Origin: JAIBBG01 sp031417525 | GTDB taxonomy: Bacteria > Bacteroidota > Bacteroidia > Flavobacteriales_D > Sanyastnellaceae | Direction of reading: 5' to 3' | DNA length: 62,361 nt | NCBI GenBank assembly: GCA_031417525.1 | Contig: JANOVT010000353.1 | Coordinates: forward strand, 1 to 62,361 | Part shown: piece after piece, positions 35,467-44,711 of the stretch | How positions within the stretch are numbered: the stretch's first letter is position 1 | Layout of the letters: every line of letters starts with the position of its first letter | Notes under the pieces: model-generated | What the model saw: the letters and a program-made list of their open reading frames with translations, nothing else | Databases searched by the model: none | Told to the model about the DNA's origin: nothing | Made by a program: the position numbers and the translations under genes

Positions 35467-37061
35467 AGTGTTCCAACATTACATCCAGGAAGTTTGGTAT
35501 TCATGCTGCAATCGTCATCATTGCAATTTTCGCGTGTGAAGTAAGTTTTGCTCAACAAAAAACAATTTCACTGAATCACTTTTATACTCAGGAAGTAGAG
35601 CGTGCGATTCTGGCAGACACCACCAGCATTTATCATACAGCATCCAAACCTTATCTTGAAAGTGACCTTGATTTGAATGCAATCTATGGTTTCAAAAAAG
35701 ACACGTTGAAAGTCTACAGTCATGGTACGGGCTTACTGTTGAAGAATCATCTGTTTTCAATTAAGAAGGACGACTATTTTCTTGCCATTGACCCTCTGTT
35801 TGATTTCACAGCAGGGGAAGATTTCGGCGATACCACAGCATATGCCGGACGGAAACTATTTACGAATCAACGAGGCTTGCAATTGATCGGTGATATAGGA
35901 ACAAAGTTTTCATTTCAAACAAGCTTCTACGAAACACAAACATTTGTGCCTCTCTACTACAAACGAATAGTAGATCAAACTGGCGCGTTTCCCGGCTTCG
36001 GCAGAACCAAAGTGTACAATCTCAACGGTTATGACTTCGCAATGGCCAATGGGTGGATCAGTTATACTCCCGCCAAATTTCTCAATATCCAATTTGGCAA
36101 TGGCAAAAATTTTATCGGTCATGGTTACCGATCCTTGTTGTTGAGCGATGCAGCATTTTCATATCCGTACATCAAGGCATGTCTAACATCAAACAACAAA
36201 AAAATTCAGTATACAGCGTTGTATGCTTCAATGCAAACACTCAACAGACTTCCCAAAGGCGAGGTGCCGGAATCACTTTTTAAGCGGAAAGCTGCAAGTT
36301 TTCACTACTTCAGTTGGAAACCACATGCCAGTTTAGAGATTGGTTTATTTGAAGGAATCATTTGGGAGCGTTATGACTCAACAGGCACAAAACCACAATC
36401 TTATGGAGCATACATTCCTGTGATTGGAGTGAACTCGGTGATCAACGGATTTGGCAACAGAAACCACGTGTTGGCGGGACTGAATGTGAAAATCAAAACC
36501 ACGAGACATTCCTTTATTTATGCACAAGCGGCAGCTGACCGGTCATTCTCCGATGGGTTTAGTTATCAGGCCGGATTCAAGTATTTTGATTTGTTGTTTC
36601 CAAATCTGGATCTGCAAATAGAGTGGAATGCTGTTTCACCGAAAACATACAGCAGTCATTACCCGCTTCAATCGTATACGCATACGAATCAACCGCTGGG
36701 ACATCCAACCGGTCCGGCCACCAAAGAATTTTTAGCCATTTTGAACTATCGCTATTACCGATTTATGGCTCAGGTGAAGTTTAATCACATCAATCATTCT
36801 ACAGGACCGGAAGGCGATTGGTCATCAGATCCCGAAGAGATTGAAGAAACTTTTGCCGCATGGCCGGTGAAGATCATCAATCAATTTGATTGCACCGCCG
36901 GATTTCAAATAAATCCGAAAACGAATTTTCAGATACTCATTGGATATACGAATAGAAATGATCGAGTGGATTATAACTTCATGGATGACAGTATCATGAA
37001 AACTTCTTATCTCTATCTGAGCCTGCGGACAAATCTCATCAACCGATATCAGGATTTTTAG
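35463..37061 (+). CDS. Capsule-assembly Wzi-family outer membrane protein (second copy)
   Basis: A 532-residue paralogue of the 29956-31533 protein: signal peptide (IHAAIVIIAIFACEVSFAQ) and the family block IQFGNGKNFIGHGYRSLL with LSDAAFSYPYIK. The downstream PNLDLQIEWNAVSPKTY aligns with the same region of the first copy. The start is TTG at 35463, inside the fcl stop codon (TTGA), which gives tight coupling; no ATG would keep the signal peptide. Its location directly after fcl ties it to the surface polysaccharide. Confidence 0.82.
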   Translation: MKCSNITSRKFGIHAAIVIIAIFACEVSFAQQKTISLNHFYTQEVERAILADTTSIYHTASKPYLESDLDLNAIYGFKKDTLKVYSHGTGLLLKNHLFSIKKDDYFLAIDPLFDFTAGEDFGDTTAYAGRKLFTNQRGLQLIGDIGTKFSFQTSFYETQTFVPLYYKRIVDQTGAFPGFGRTKVYNLNGYDFAMANGWISYTPAKFLNIQFGNGKNFIGHGYRSLLLSDAAFSYPYIKACLTSNNKKIQYTALYASMQTLNRLPKGEVPESLFKRKAASFHYFSWKPHASLEIGLFEGIIWERYDSTGTKPQSYGAYIPVIGVNSVINGFGNRNHVLAGLNVKIKTTRHSFIYAQAAADRSFSDGFSYQAGFKYFDLLFPNLDLQIEWNAVSPKTYSSHYPLQSYTHTNQPLGHPTGPATKEFLAILNYRYYRFMAQVKFNHINHSTGPEGDWSSDPEEIEETFAAWPVKIINQFDCTAGFQINPKTNFQILIGYTNRNDRVDYNFMDDSIMKTSYLYLSLRTNLINRYQDF

Positions 37062-37123
37062 ATAACTTTGTATCCGGCGAAAGCAAGTCCTTGTTTCGTT
37101 TTCCAAAAAGACCTTAGCGCATA

Positions 37124-38215
37124 GTGACAGAAATTATCAGAGAAATAATCGGATGTTTTTCCACCGGCTTTTTGTTGGTGCTGATTGCGACACCATCCTT
37201 GATCAAAGTTGCCAAACTCAAACACCTCGTGGATGAGCCGGGTGATGCGCGCAAACTTCATCGTCGCTCAGTTCCGACACTTGGAGGCATCGTGATTTTT
37301 GCCGGCACAATCATCGGTTACAGCCTGTGGTTTCCATCCAAAGAAGGATGGGTATTCGGAAATAATTATTTCCCAATCGAAGCACTGAATGAATTCAAGT
37401 ACCTCGTAGCCTGTATGTTCATTCTGTTTTTTCTCGGATTGAAAGATGACATAGTAGGTGTTTCGCCTTCCAAGAAATTGATGATCCACTTCCTGGTTGG
37501 GTTCATCATCGTCTATGTTGCTGATATACGCATTACACAATTTTGGGGGCTTTTCGAAGTAGATCGCCTGCCCTATTGGCTTAGTCTGAGTCTTTCAATG
37601 TTCGTTTATATCGTGATTGTGAACGCTATCAATCTGATTGATGGAGTCGATGGACTTGCAGCTGGAGTTGGATTGATCGCGAGTCTGGCATTTGCGTTCT
37701 GGTTTTACCGCACCGGTGACCAACCACTTGCCTTGCTTGCTATGGGACTTGGAGGTTCATTGCTTGGATTCCTCGTTTACAATTTTCAACCCGCCAAATT
37801 ATTTATGGGCGACTCCGGCTCGCTCATCATTGGACTCGTGCTTTTTGTTCTTGCAGTAAAAATGATCGAGTTCCCGGTGAAAAGAATGCTGACAACGATG
37901 AGTGCTGTTCCAAAACCGGTGCTTGCGATGTCCATTCTGGCGTATCCACTTATTGACACCTTGCGTGTTTTTATTCTTCGCGCATCGAAAGGTCGCTCAC
38001 CGTTCTCGGCAGATAAAAATCATATTCATCACAAATTACTTTCCCTTGGTTTGACACATCGCCAAGTTTGTTTTGTACTCTATGGCTTTTCCGTTTTCAT
38101 CATCCTGCTGACGTTTTTATCACCGCCTTATTCACCAAATATCACTTTCCTCATTGTGGTATCGGTCGCTGTTTTTAGCCTGAATTCTGTTTTCCTCTTC
38201 AAGAGTAAAAAGTAA
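37124..38215 (+). CDS. Undecaprenyl-phosphate sugar-1-phosphate transferase (WecA/TagO-like)
   Basis: A 363-residue membrane protein with about ten helices that moves a sugar phosphate (GlcNAc in WecA) from UDP to undecaprenyl phosphate, starting polysaccharide synthesis. Motifs are VDEPGDARKLHRRSVPTLGG at the N-terminus, FFLGLKDDIVGVSP (DD pair), NLIDGVDGLAAGVG, FMGDSGSLIIG and DKNHIHHKLLSLG. The likely start is a GTG; the frame has no ATG before the first helix. It lies 62 bp after the second Wzi gene, and is convergent with the sigma-54 regulator. Confidence 0.93.
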   Translation: MTEIIREIIGCFSTGFLLVLIATPSLIKVAKLKHLVDEPGDARKLHRRSVPTLGGIVIFAGTIIGYSLWFPSKEGWVFGNNYFPIEALNEFKYLVACMFILFFLGLKDDIVGVSPSKKLMIHFLVGFIIVYVADIRITQFWGLFEVDRLPYWLSLSLSMFVYIVIVNAINLIDGVDGLAAGVGLIASLAFAFWFYRTGDQPLALLAMGLGGSLLGFLVYNFQPAKLFMGDSGSLIIGLVLFVLAVKMIEFPVKRMLTTMSAVPKPVLAMSILAYPLIDTLRVFILRASKGRSPFSADKNHIHHKLLSLGLTHRQVCFVLYGFSVFIILLTFLSPPYSPNITFLIVVSVAVFSLNSVFLFKSKK

Positions 38216-38217
38216 TC

Positions 38218-38237
38218 ACAACCATCGGATTGTTTTT
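38218..38237 (+). terminator. Weak terminator-like hairpin after the WecA-like gene
   Basis: ACAACC pairs with GG(A)TTGT around an ATC loop, with one bulge, followed by TTTTT, in a 25-bp space between two convergent stop codons. The stem is short, so the call is tentative. Confidence 0.3.
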
Positions 38238-38240
38238 CGA

Positions 38241-39413
38241 CTATCCGAAATTCGGCACAGCATACGCTTTCACCATTTTATCATCAATCGCTTTTGGAGA
38301 AAGTATGACTAGTCTCTCCATCACATTTCGGAATTCACGCACATTGCCTGTCCATTTCAATTCCTGCAAAGCTTTGATGGCAGCTGAAGTGATTTCTTTT
38401 TTGGGCTGACCATATTCATCAGAAATAACCTGAAGAAAATAATCTGCGAGCAATGGAATGTCGTCCTTTCTTTCATTCAAAGAAGGAACTCGAATGACTA
38501 TCACAGAAAGACGGTGATACAAATCTTCGCGAAAATTTCCTGCTTCGATTTCTTTTCGAAGGTCTTTGTTGGTTGCAGCAAAAACACGAACATTCACTTT
38601 AAAATCTTTGTCACCACCAACGCGAGTGATTTTGCTTTCCTGCAAAGCCCTGAGCACTTTGGCCTGAGCCGACAAAGACATATCACCTATTTCATCGAGG
38701 AACAACGTTCCATTATCTGCAAGTTCAAATTTTCCAAGGCGTGTTTTTATGGCCGAAGTGAATGCTCCTTTCTCATGTCCGAACAATTCGCTTTCAATAA
38801 GCTCAGAAGGAATGGCAGCACAATTCACTTCAATAAAAGCACTGGCTGATCTGGCGCTTTTTTCATGAAGTTGACGCGCGACAAGTTCTTTACCTGAGCC
38901 GTTTCCGCCCGTGATGAGAACTCTCGCTTCCGTTGGAGCAACTGTATCAATCATCTTTTTGATTTCACCAATTGCGTCACTTTCACCGATAATATTCGAT
39001 CCCAGAATTTTGTTGACCTTCTTTCGAAGGTTTTTTGTTTCCTTTTCCAGCGTGAGTTGATTGCATGCGTTGCGAACGGTAACCAGAATGCGATTCAGAT
39101 CAAGTGGTTTCTGTATAAAATCATACGCACCTTTTTTCAACGCCTCAACTGCTGTTTCCACATTGCCATGACCGGTAATGATCACGACAGGAACCTCCAC
39201 TCCTTTTTCTTTCAGTTTGGTGAGAACTTCGATACCGTCCATGCGCGGCATTTTGATATCGCAAAAAATCAGGTCGAATGTTTCTTTCTCAACCATTTTC
39301 AAAGCTGTTGGTCCATCCTCCGCTTCTTTCACTTCGAAAGATTCGTATTCCAGGATTTCTTTTAGGGCTTTCCTGATAGCAGGTTCATCATCGACGATAA
39401 GTATTTTGGGCAT
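38241..39413 (-). CDS. Sigma-54-interacting response regulator without a C-terminal HTH
   Basis: A 390-residue NtrC-family regulator. The receiver domain (1-120) has ILIVDDEPAI, phosphorylatable Asp in IFCDIKMP, and ITGHG; the AAA+ domain (~140-370) has GGNGSGKELVARQ (Walker A), SELFGHEKGAFTSA (GAFTGA variant) and NGTLFLDEIGDMS (Walker B). After GNVREFRNVMERL only ~20 residues remain, so the usual Fis-type DNA-binding helix pair is missing. It may activate sigma-54 promoters from solution. Its histidine kinase is not adjacent. The divergent neighbour is the SpoIIE phosphatase gene. Confidence 0.92.
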   Translation of the reverse strand: MPKILIVDDEPAIRKALKEILEYESFEVKEAEDGPTALKMVEKETFDLIFCDIKMPRMDGIEVLTKLKEKGVEVPVVIITGHGNVETAVEALKKGAYDFIQKPLDLNRILVTVRNACNQLTLEKETKNLRKKVNKILGSNIIGESDAIGEIKKMIDTVAPTEARVLITGGNGSGKELVARQLHEKSARSASAFIEVNCAAIPSELIESELFGHEKGAFTSAIKTRLGKFELADNGTLFLDEIGDMSLSAQAKVLRALQESKITRVGGDKDFKVNVRVFAATNKDLRKEIEAGNFREDLYHRLSVIVIRVPSLNERKDDIPLLADYFLQVISDEYGQPKKEITSAAIKALQELKWTGNVREFRNVMERLVILSPKAIDDKMVKAYAVPNFG

Positions 39414-39555
39414 ATTGTTCTATTTGTGATAAGCAGGGGCGAAAATAGATTTGATCTGATCAACTTTTAAAACAACAAATTTCCCTGCCTTGAATAATTG
39501 AAAATTCTTACGAAGTAACCTTCAAACACCATCATCGTAAAAATGCACCTGCCCT

Positions 39556-41700
39556 ATGAATGTCAGGTCTAATCAGATTATCAAGATCACACGCCGCGTC
39601 GGAACGGGATTACTCTTTTTCCTTCCCATTCTGATGATTTTGAGCGCTTCCCTTTTCTGGGGTGATATTTTCATTCCATACTCAGGCAAATCTACCGAGC
39701 TCACAAAAGAGGATATTACCTACTTAGAAGATGCTTCTTTGAAAATGTGTGTGGATGAGGTGCTCTTAAGAAAGGATTCATTCCAGCGTCTTCCCAACGA
39801 TAGTGATAATCCGAACTTCGGATTCAGCAGCAGCAATTTCTGGTTGCAATTTGATATCGATCAGTCAACCATGCCGTTCGGCTCAAACATATTACAAGTC
39901 AACAACACGTTACTGAATGAAGTTGAACTTTATGAAATCACAGCTACTGGTCCGGTCCTGCTGGCGCTGACAGGCGATGCACATCAGTTCAGTTCTCGTC
40001 CGATAGAACATCGCACCTTCCGATTTCCGTTGTCACTTCCGAAAACGGGTGCGTCCCGCTTTCTATTGAAAGTAAATGGCGCGGGCGAACAGTTGATGGT
40101 ACCGCTCAGTGTGTGGAATCCTGATTCGCTTGCAGAAAAAGACTATCAGGACAATCTGATGCGTGGTTGTTATTTCGGCTTGATCATTTTCGTTTTGCTC
40201 TTCACCGTTTTTTTGTATCTCAGACTGAAGGAAAAATCATCGCTCTATTATGTTCATTACAATCTGAACCTCCTCTTGCTTCAATTTGCCTTAAGTGGTT
40301 ATGCATTCGAATTTTTGTGGCCATCAAGTCCATATCTGGCCAATGTTGCGACTCCGTTTTTCGCTTCTTTATCCATTCTCGCACTGTTGAAGTTTTCGCA
40401 ACATTTTTTACAACTCAATGAGTTTTATCCAAAAGTAAATCGTGTGTTTGGCTGGGTCAGCTATCTGGTCATTTTTAATGCAATCCTCGCTCTGATTTGG
40501 ACTAAACTAACATTCCAGATCAGCGTTCTTACCATCAACATCGTTGCCCTGCTACTCAACTTCGCAATAGTGCCAGTTGCCATTGCGGTGCTTAGAAAAA
40601 ACTTCAAGCCCGCAAAATTTTTCCTGATTGGTTTTGTCACCTTGGTGATCACCGTTTTTGGGTTTATCGCTACCAATCTGGGCATCATTCGAAGCGCATT
40701 CTATTCAGACTATGGTTTGCTTATCGGGAGCGCAGCAGAAGTTGTTTTACTCTCATTCGCTGTAGTGGACAGATTCAGAAGTTTTAAAGAACAAGCACTT
40801 GACAGCTTGAAAGAACTCAACAAATTGGAGAGAGAACAAAACGAGATCCTAGAAAAAACCGTCACGGAACGAACAGAAGAAATAGTTCTGCAAAAAACGG
40901 TACTCGAAAATCAGAAAGAAGAAATTCTGAGCAGCATACGTTATGCAGAGCGCATACAGAAAAACTTACTTCCTTCAGAACAAGAAATGGCAAACCTGTT
41001 TCCGGAGTCTTTTGTGATATACAAACCCAAAGACATTGTGAGCGGGGACTTTTATTGGGTCGGAAAAACTTCACTGAATGGCGTCACAGGTCCCGCGCAT
41101 CCTGTCACTTTACTTGCTGCCGGAGACTGCACCGGACATGGAGTACCCGGAGCGATGGTGAGCGTGATGGGTTGTAATTTATTGCGAGAAACACTTCAGC
41201 AACATCCGGAAGCTTCGCCGCATGAAATGCTCAATGAAATTGATTCCAGACTTAAAAAAACGATGAGCACCCATGATGGAATGCATGCCGGTGATGGCAT
41301 GGACATCGTGCTTTGCGCCATTCAACAAGACACATTGGAACTTAGGGTAGCCGGTGCAAACAATGATGTGATGGTATGGAATGGAAATGATTTTATTGTG
41401 CTCAAAGGAACGTCCAGAGCCATTGGTGCGCGGCATGACTGGCAGCTTGCCGAGTTCACAACGACAAGTTATCAGTTGAAAAAAGGAGACATTATTTATG
41501 CCTACACGGATGGAATAGCAGATCAATTTGGTGGAGAAAAAAATAAAAAACTCAAAATCTCAGGTTTGAAAACCCTACTCGCCGGATTAGTTCAGTACAG
41601 CATGGCTGAACAAAAGAAACGAATACATCAATTTTTCGAAGAATGGAAAGGTGAGAATGAACAAATCGACGATGTATGTCTTATCGCTGTGAAAATCTGA
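39556..41700 (+). CDS. 7TMR-DISM / SpoIIE-type serine phosphatase
   Basis: A 714-residue signalling protein. An N-terminal helix is followed by an extracytoplasmic 7TMR-DISM-type beta domain (~60-180: FGFSSSNFWLQFDID, HRTFRFPLSL), seven helices (~195-400), a coiled coil (~410-470) and a PP2C/SpoIIE domain with GDFYWVGK, AAGDCTGHGVPGAMVS (metal Asp), AYTDGIADQFGG and DDVCLIAVK. Such proteins dephosphorylate anti-sigma antagonists in partner-switching pathways. A ligand-sensing role for the DISM region is inferred. It ends 3 bp from the convergent NlpC/P60 gene. Confidence 0.9.
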   Translation: MNVRSNQIIKITRRVGTGLLFFLPILMILSASLFWGDIFIPYSGKSTELTKEDITYLEDASLKMCVDEVLLRKDSFQRLPNDSDNPNFGFSSSNFWLQFDIDQSTMPFGSNILQVNNTLLNEVELYEITATGPVLLALTGDAHQFSSRPIEHRTFRFPLSLPKTGASRFLLKVNGAGEQLMVPLSVWNPDSLAEKDYQDNLMRGCYFGLIIFVLLFTVFLYLRLKEKSSLYYVHYNLNLLLLQFALSGYAFEFLWPSSPYLANVATPFFASLSILALLKFSQHFLQLNEFYPKVNRVFGWVSYLVIFNAILALIWTKLTFQISVLTINIVALLLNFAIVPVAIAVLRKNFKPAKFFLIGFVTLVITVFGFIATNLGIIRSAFYSDYGLLIGSAAEVVLLSFAVVDRFRSFKEQALDSLKELNKLEREQNEILEKTVTERTEEIVLQKTVLENQKEEILSSIRYAERIQKNLLPSEQEMANLFPESFVIYKPKDIVSGDFYWVGKTSLNGVTGPAHPVTLLAAGDCTGHGVPGAMVSVMGCNLLRETLQQHPEASPHEMLNEIDSRLKKTMSTHDGMHAGDGMDIVLCAIQQDTLELRVAGANNDVMVWNGNDFIVLKGTSRAIGARHDWQLAEFTTTSYQLKKGDIIYAYTDGIADQFGGEKNKKLKISGLKTLLAGLVQYSMAEQKKRIHQFFEEWKGENEQIDDVCLIAVKI

Positions 41701-41703
41701 TGA

Positions 41704-42219
41704 CTATTTCAGGGAAGTAATTCGTCCGGCTCGAATAAATCTCTTCACAAAATACTCTGAATCATCGAGCATCTCACTGATGACACCGGATTGCACAGTG
41801 GCATGAATCATTTCAATTTTTCCATCCGACACACTTTTCACAATGGAAACATGCCCAATGTTCTTTTTGGACACTTTTCTGCCGGAGAAAAAAAGCAAGT
41901 CACCCGGCCTTACTTTTTTCAATTTGACTTCATCACACACAAGAGCAATGCTGCCGCTTCCATGTGGCAATTGAATTCCGTACTTCCCAAAGACGTGCAT
42001 CACAAAGCCAGAACAATCAAAATTCTTCGGCCCGCAACTCCCAAAGCAATAGGAAGTTCCATGAAAAGTCTCAGCATATCTGAGAATCTTTCCAATGTTT
42101 GTGGTATCTGAAAATACAGAATCGGATATCGCTACACTCACCTTAGTTGTGTCCGTTTGAGCGGCAACGCGGGTTTCGAAGAATAGCAAAGCCATAAAAA
42201 TGAGCAAGTAAAATTTCAC
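41704..42219 (-). CDS. NlpC/P60-family cell wall peptidase
   Basis: A 171-residue secreted C40 peptidase with a signal peptide (FYLLIFMALLFFETRVAAQ) and one catalytic domain: Cys in NFDCSGFVMHVF, His in KKNIGHVSIV, and MIHATVQSGV as third-position region. It also has PGDLLFFSGRK, typical of the family. It would cleave peptidoglycan stem peptides. No SH3 domain is present. The stop codon is separated by 3 bp from that of the SpoIIE-type gene on the other strand, so the transcripts must overlap. Confidence 0.88.
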   Translation of the reverse strand: MKFYLLIFMALLFFETRVAAQTDTTKVSVAISDSVFSDTTNIGKILRYAETFHGTSYCFGSCGPKNFDCSGFVMHVFGKYGIQLPHGSGSIALVCDEVKLKKVRPGDLLFFSGRKVSKKNIGHVSIVKSVSDGKIEMIHATVQSGVISEMLDDSEYFVKRFIRAGRITSLK

Positions 42220-42304
42220 TTCACAAAGGTATTCCAGTGCAGGGTAGCATGATTGTTCATATTCCTGCTGACGAATGAAGATTTGAACACTTTAAATTCG
42301 CAGT

Positions 42305-44677
42305 GTGAATAAAGACATAGATTTCCTCGTAGAACTGAATGATGCCCAGCGAGCTGCGGCTTCTCATCTCAACGGTCCGCTCATGGTCATTGCCGGAGCA
42401 GGCTCAGGTAAAACACGCGTTCTCACATATCGTATCGCACATCTGATTCAGCAAGGCATCGATCCATTTCAAATTCTGGCGCTCACTTTTACCAATAAAG
42501 CAGCGCGTGAGATGAAGTCGCGTATCGGGAAAATTGTAGGTGAGCATGAAGCCAGAAATATCTGGATGGGTACCTTCCACAGCATTTTCGCTCGCATACT
42601 TCGCATTGAAGCCGAAAAAATAAACTATCCCAGAAACTTTTCGATTTACGACACAGCGGATTCGAAAAATCTGATCAAGGATATTTTGAAGGAAATGGGT
42701 CTGGATGATAAAATCTACAAGCCAGGTGTCGTATACAATAGAATTTCTTCCTGTAAAAACAACCTGATTTCTGCGAAGGATTACTCCAGCAATGTTGAGA
42801 TCATGGCAGAAGATAAGTCTACCGGAAGACCCAAAATGGCAGAGATTTATACGACGTATAATCTACGTCTATTCAAATCCGGAGCAATGGATTTTGATGA
42901 TCTGTTGTATAAGACAAACGAACTGCTGCGCGACTTTCCGGATGTGCTTCACAAGTATCAGCATAAGTTTCATTACATCCTGGTGGACGAGTATCAGGAC
43001 ACAAATTTTTCACAATACCTTATCATCAAACAATTGGGTGCTGCATTTGAAAATGTGTGTGTCGTTGGTGATGATGCTCAAAGCATCTATGCATTCCGTG
43101 GTGCGAATATTCAGAATATTCTCAACTTCCGAAAAGATTATCCTGAGTTTGCGATGTACAAGTTGGAGCAGAATTACAGAAGTACGAAAACCATTGTAGA
43201 AGCAGCCAACAGCATCATTTCGAAGAACAAAGACCAAATCAAAAAAGAAGTCTGGACAGCGAATGATGTAGGATCACTCATCAAGGTTCACAAAGCCCTC
43301 ACAGATAATGATGAAGGTAATTTTGTCGCCAATCAGATCTATTCGATTAAATCAGAAGAAGGCGCAAATCCTTCCGACTTTGGAATTCTTTACCGCACCA
43401 ATGCACAGAGCCGGTCATTCGAGGAAGCCCTCCGGAAGCTGAATATTCCATATAAAATTTATGGAGGTCTCAGTTTCTATCAGAGAAAAGAAATCAAGGA
43501 TCTGATCGCATACTTCAGACTGGCATGCAATCACAACGATGAAGAATCACTCAAACGCGTAATCAACTATCCGAAACGCGGAATCGGTGATACAACGATC
43601 AGCAAGCTTGTTGTTGGATCAGCAGAGCGCGAAATCAGCGTATGGGAAATGATTGAACGTTCGCATGAAATCGGACTAAGCGGAGCTACCATGCATAAGG
43701 TTCTCGATTTCGTGACGTCCATTAAAAGTTTTTCTGTTCATCTGGATGACCAAAATGCCTACGACATTGGTCATCAGATTGCAAGTGAATCGGGTCTTTT
43801 GAAAGATCTTTATTCTGACCGCACTCCGGAAGGTGTTGCCCGCTATGAAAACATCCAGGAATTGCTGAACGGAATGAAAGAGTTCAGTGATAAAGTGGAT
43901 CCGGAATTTCCGGACAAGATCAACACACTGAGCGATTTCCTGATTGACGTTGCCTTGCTGACAGATGTCGATAACGACGATGAAAGCGAAGAAGGGAAAG
44001 TTTCGTTGATGACCATTCACTCAGCAAAAGGACTAGAATTTCCATACGTGAATGTAGTAGGTTTGGAAGAAAATCTTTTCCCTTCTCAACTCAGCTTAAA
44101 TTCACGTGAGGAGCTGGAAGAAGAAAGAAGGCTTTTTTACGTAGCACTTACACGGGCTGAAAAACGCGCCACGCTAAGTTATGCTGTGACACGCTATCGA
44201 TGGGGCCAGTTGCAATACTGTGAACCATCCAGATTCATTGAAGAAATAGACGAACAATACCTCGACATGCCAACAACAAACAAACCAAAGCCAGCCTCAG
44301 ATAAAGAAACTGATTTTAATGCCGAACGCGCCGGCTTCTTTGGGAAAACGGCTCCGGTGAGAAGGCCTTATCACGCCAGAGAAAAAGCGAATGAGCCGAC
44401 CACGCACAATACACCGCCGTCAGGTTTCAAAAAGATTACCGGTGCTACTCCGGCGGCTATCGAGCCGGGCGAATGGGCGAGTCCGGAAGATGTGCTCGTT
44501 GGTGTAGAAGTTCAACATGAAAAATTCGGAAAGGGTAAAGTGCTATCTGTGGATGGTGCATCACCGGATCTCAAGGCAACCATCTTTTTCCCGACTGCCG
44601 GTCAAAAACAACTACTCCTCAAATTTGCCAAATTGAAAGTGTTGAGAACAGCAACACCTGCGCCGGGTGCAGAATAG
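42305..44677 (+). CDS. pcrA: ATP-dependent DNA helicase PcrA/UvrD
   Basis: A 790-residue superfamily 1 helicase for repair and removal of recombinase from DNA. Visible motifs are the Q-motif LNDAQRAAASH, Walker A MVIAGAGSGKTRVL, ALTFTNKAAREMK, Walker B LVDEYQDTN, YAFRGA, LEQNYRST, LMTIHSAKGLEF, and RRLFYVALTRA. The last ~80 residues carry the Tudor-like EVQHEKFGKGKVLSVD module that binds RNA polymerase in PcrA. The start is GTG (42305), immediately after a TAAATTCG -7-like sequence (42293-42300). Confidence 0.96.
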   Translation: MNKDIDFLVELNDAQRAAASHLNGPLMVIAGAGSGKTRVLTYRIAHLIQQGIDPFQILALTFTNKAAREMKSRIGKIVGEHEARNIWMGTFHSIFARILRIEAEKINYPRNFSIYDTADSKNLIKDILKEMGLDDKIYKPGVVYNRISSCKNNLISAKDYSSNVEIMAEDKSTGRPKMAEIYTTYNLRLFKSGAMDFDDLLYKTNELLRDFPDVLHKYQHKFHYILVDEYQDTNFSQYLIIKQLGAAFENVCVVGDDAQSIYAFRGANIQNILNFRKDYPEFAMYKLEQNYRSTKTIVEAANSIISKNKDQIKKEVWTANDVGSLIKVHKALTDNDEGNFVANQIYSIKSEEGANPSDFGILYRTNAQSRSFEEALRKLNIPYKIYGGLSFYQRKEIKDLIAYFRLACNHNDEESLKRVINYPKRGIGDTTISKLVVGSAEREISVWEMIERSHEIGLSGATMHKVLDFVTSIKSFSVHLDDQNAYDIGHQIASESGLLKDLYSDRTPEGVARYENIQELLNGMKEFSDKVDPEFPDKINTLSDFLIDVALLTDVDNDDESEEGKVSLMTIHSAKGLEFPYVNVVGLEENLFPSQLSLNSREELEEERRLFYVALTRAEKRATLSYAVTRYRWGQLQYCEPSRFIEEIDEQYLDMPTTNKPKPASDKETDFNAERAGFFGKTAPVRRPYHAREKANEPTTHNTPPSGFKKITGATPAAIEPGEWASPEDVLVGVEVQHEKFGKGKVLSVDGASPDLKATIFFPTAGQKQLLLKFAKLKVLRTATPAPGAE

Positions 44678-44696
44678 ATAAAAATATCCTGTACAC

Positions 44697-44704
44697 TATT
44701 TTTG
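44697..44704 (+). promoter_or_regulatory. Putative -7 element (TATTTTTG) of the GGGP synthase gene
   Basis: An exact TAnnTTTG match that ends 7 bp before the ATG at 44712, again suggesting a leaderless or near-leaderless transcript. No convincing -33 box. Confidence 0.35.
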
Positions 44705-44711
44705 TCAGGTG

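Noticed and set aside
35463..37061. Second Wzi gene starting at an internal ATG
   Set aside because: Any internal ATG would remove the signal peptide; the TTG at 35463 overlaps the fcl stop and gives a complete signal.
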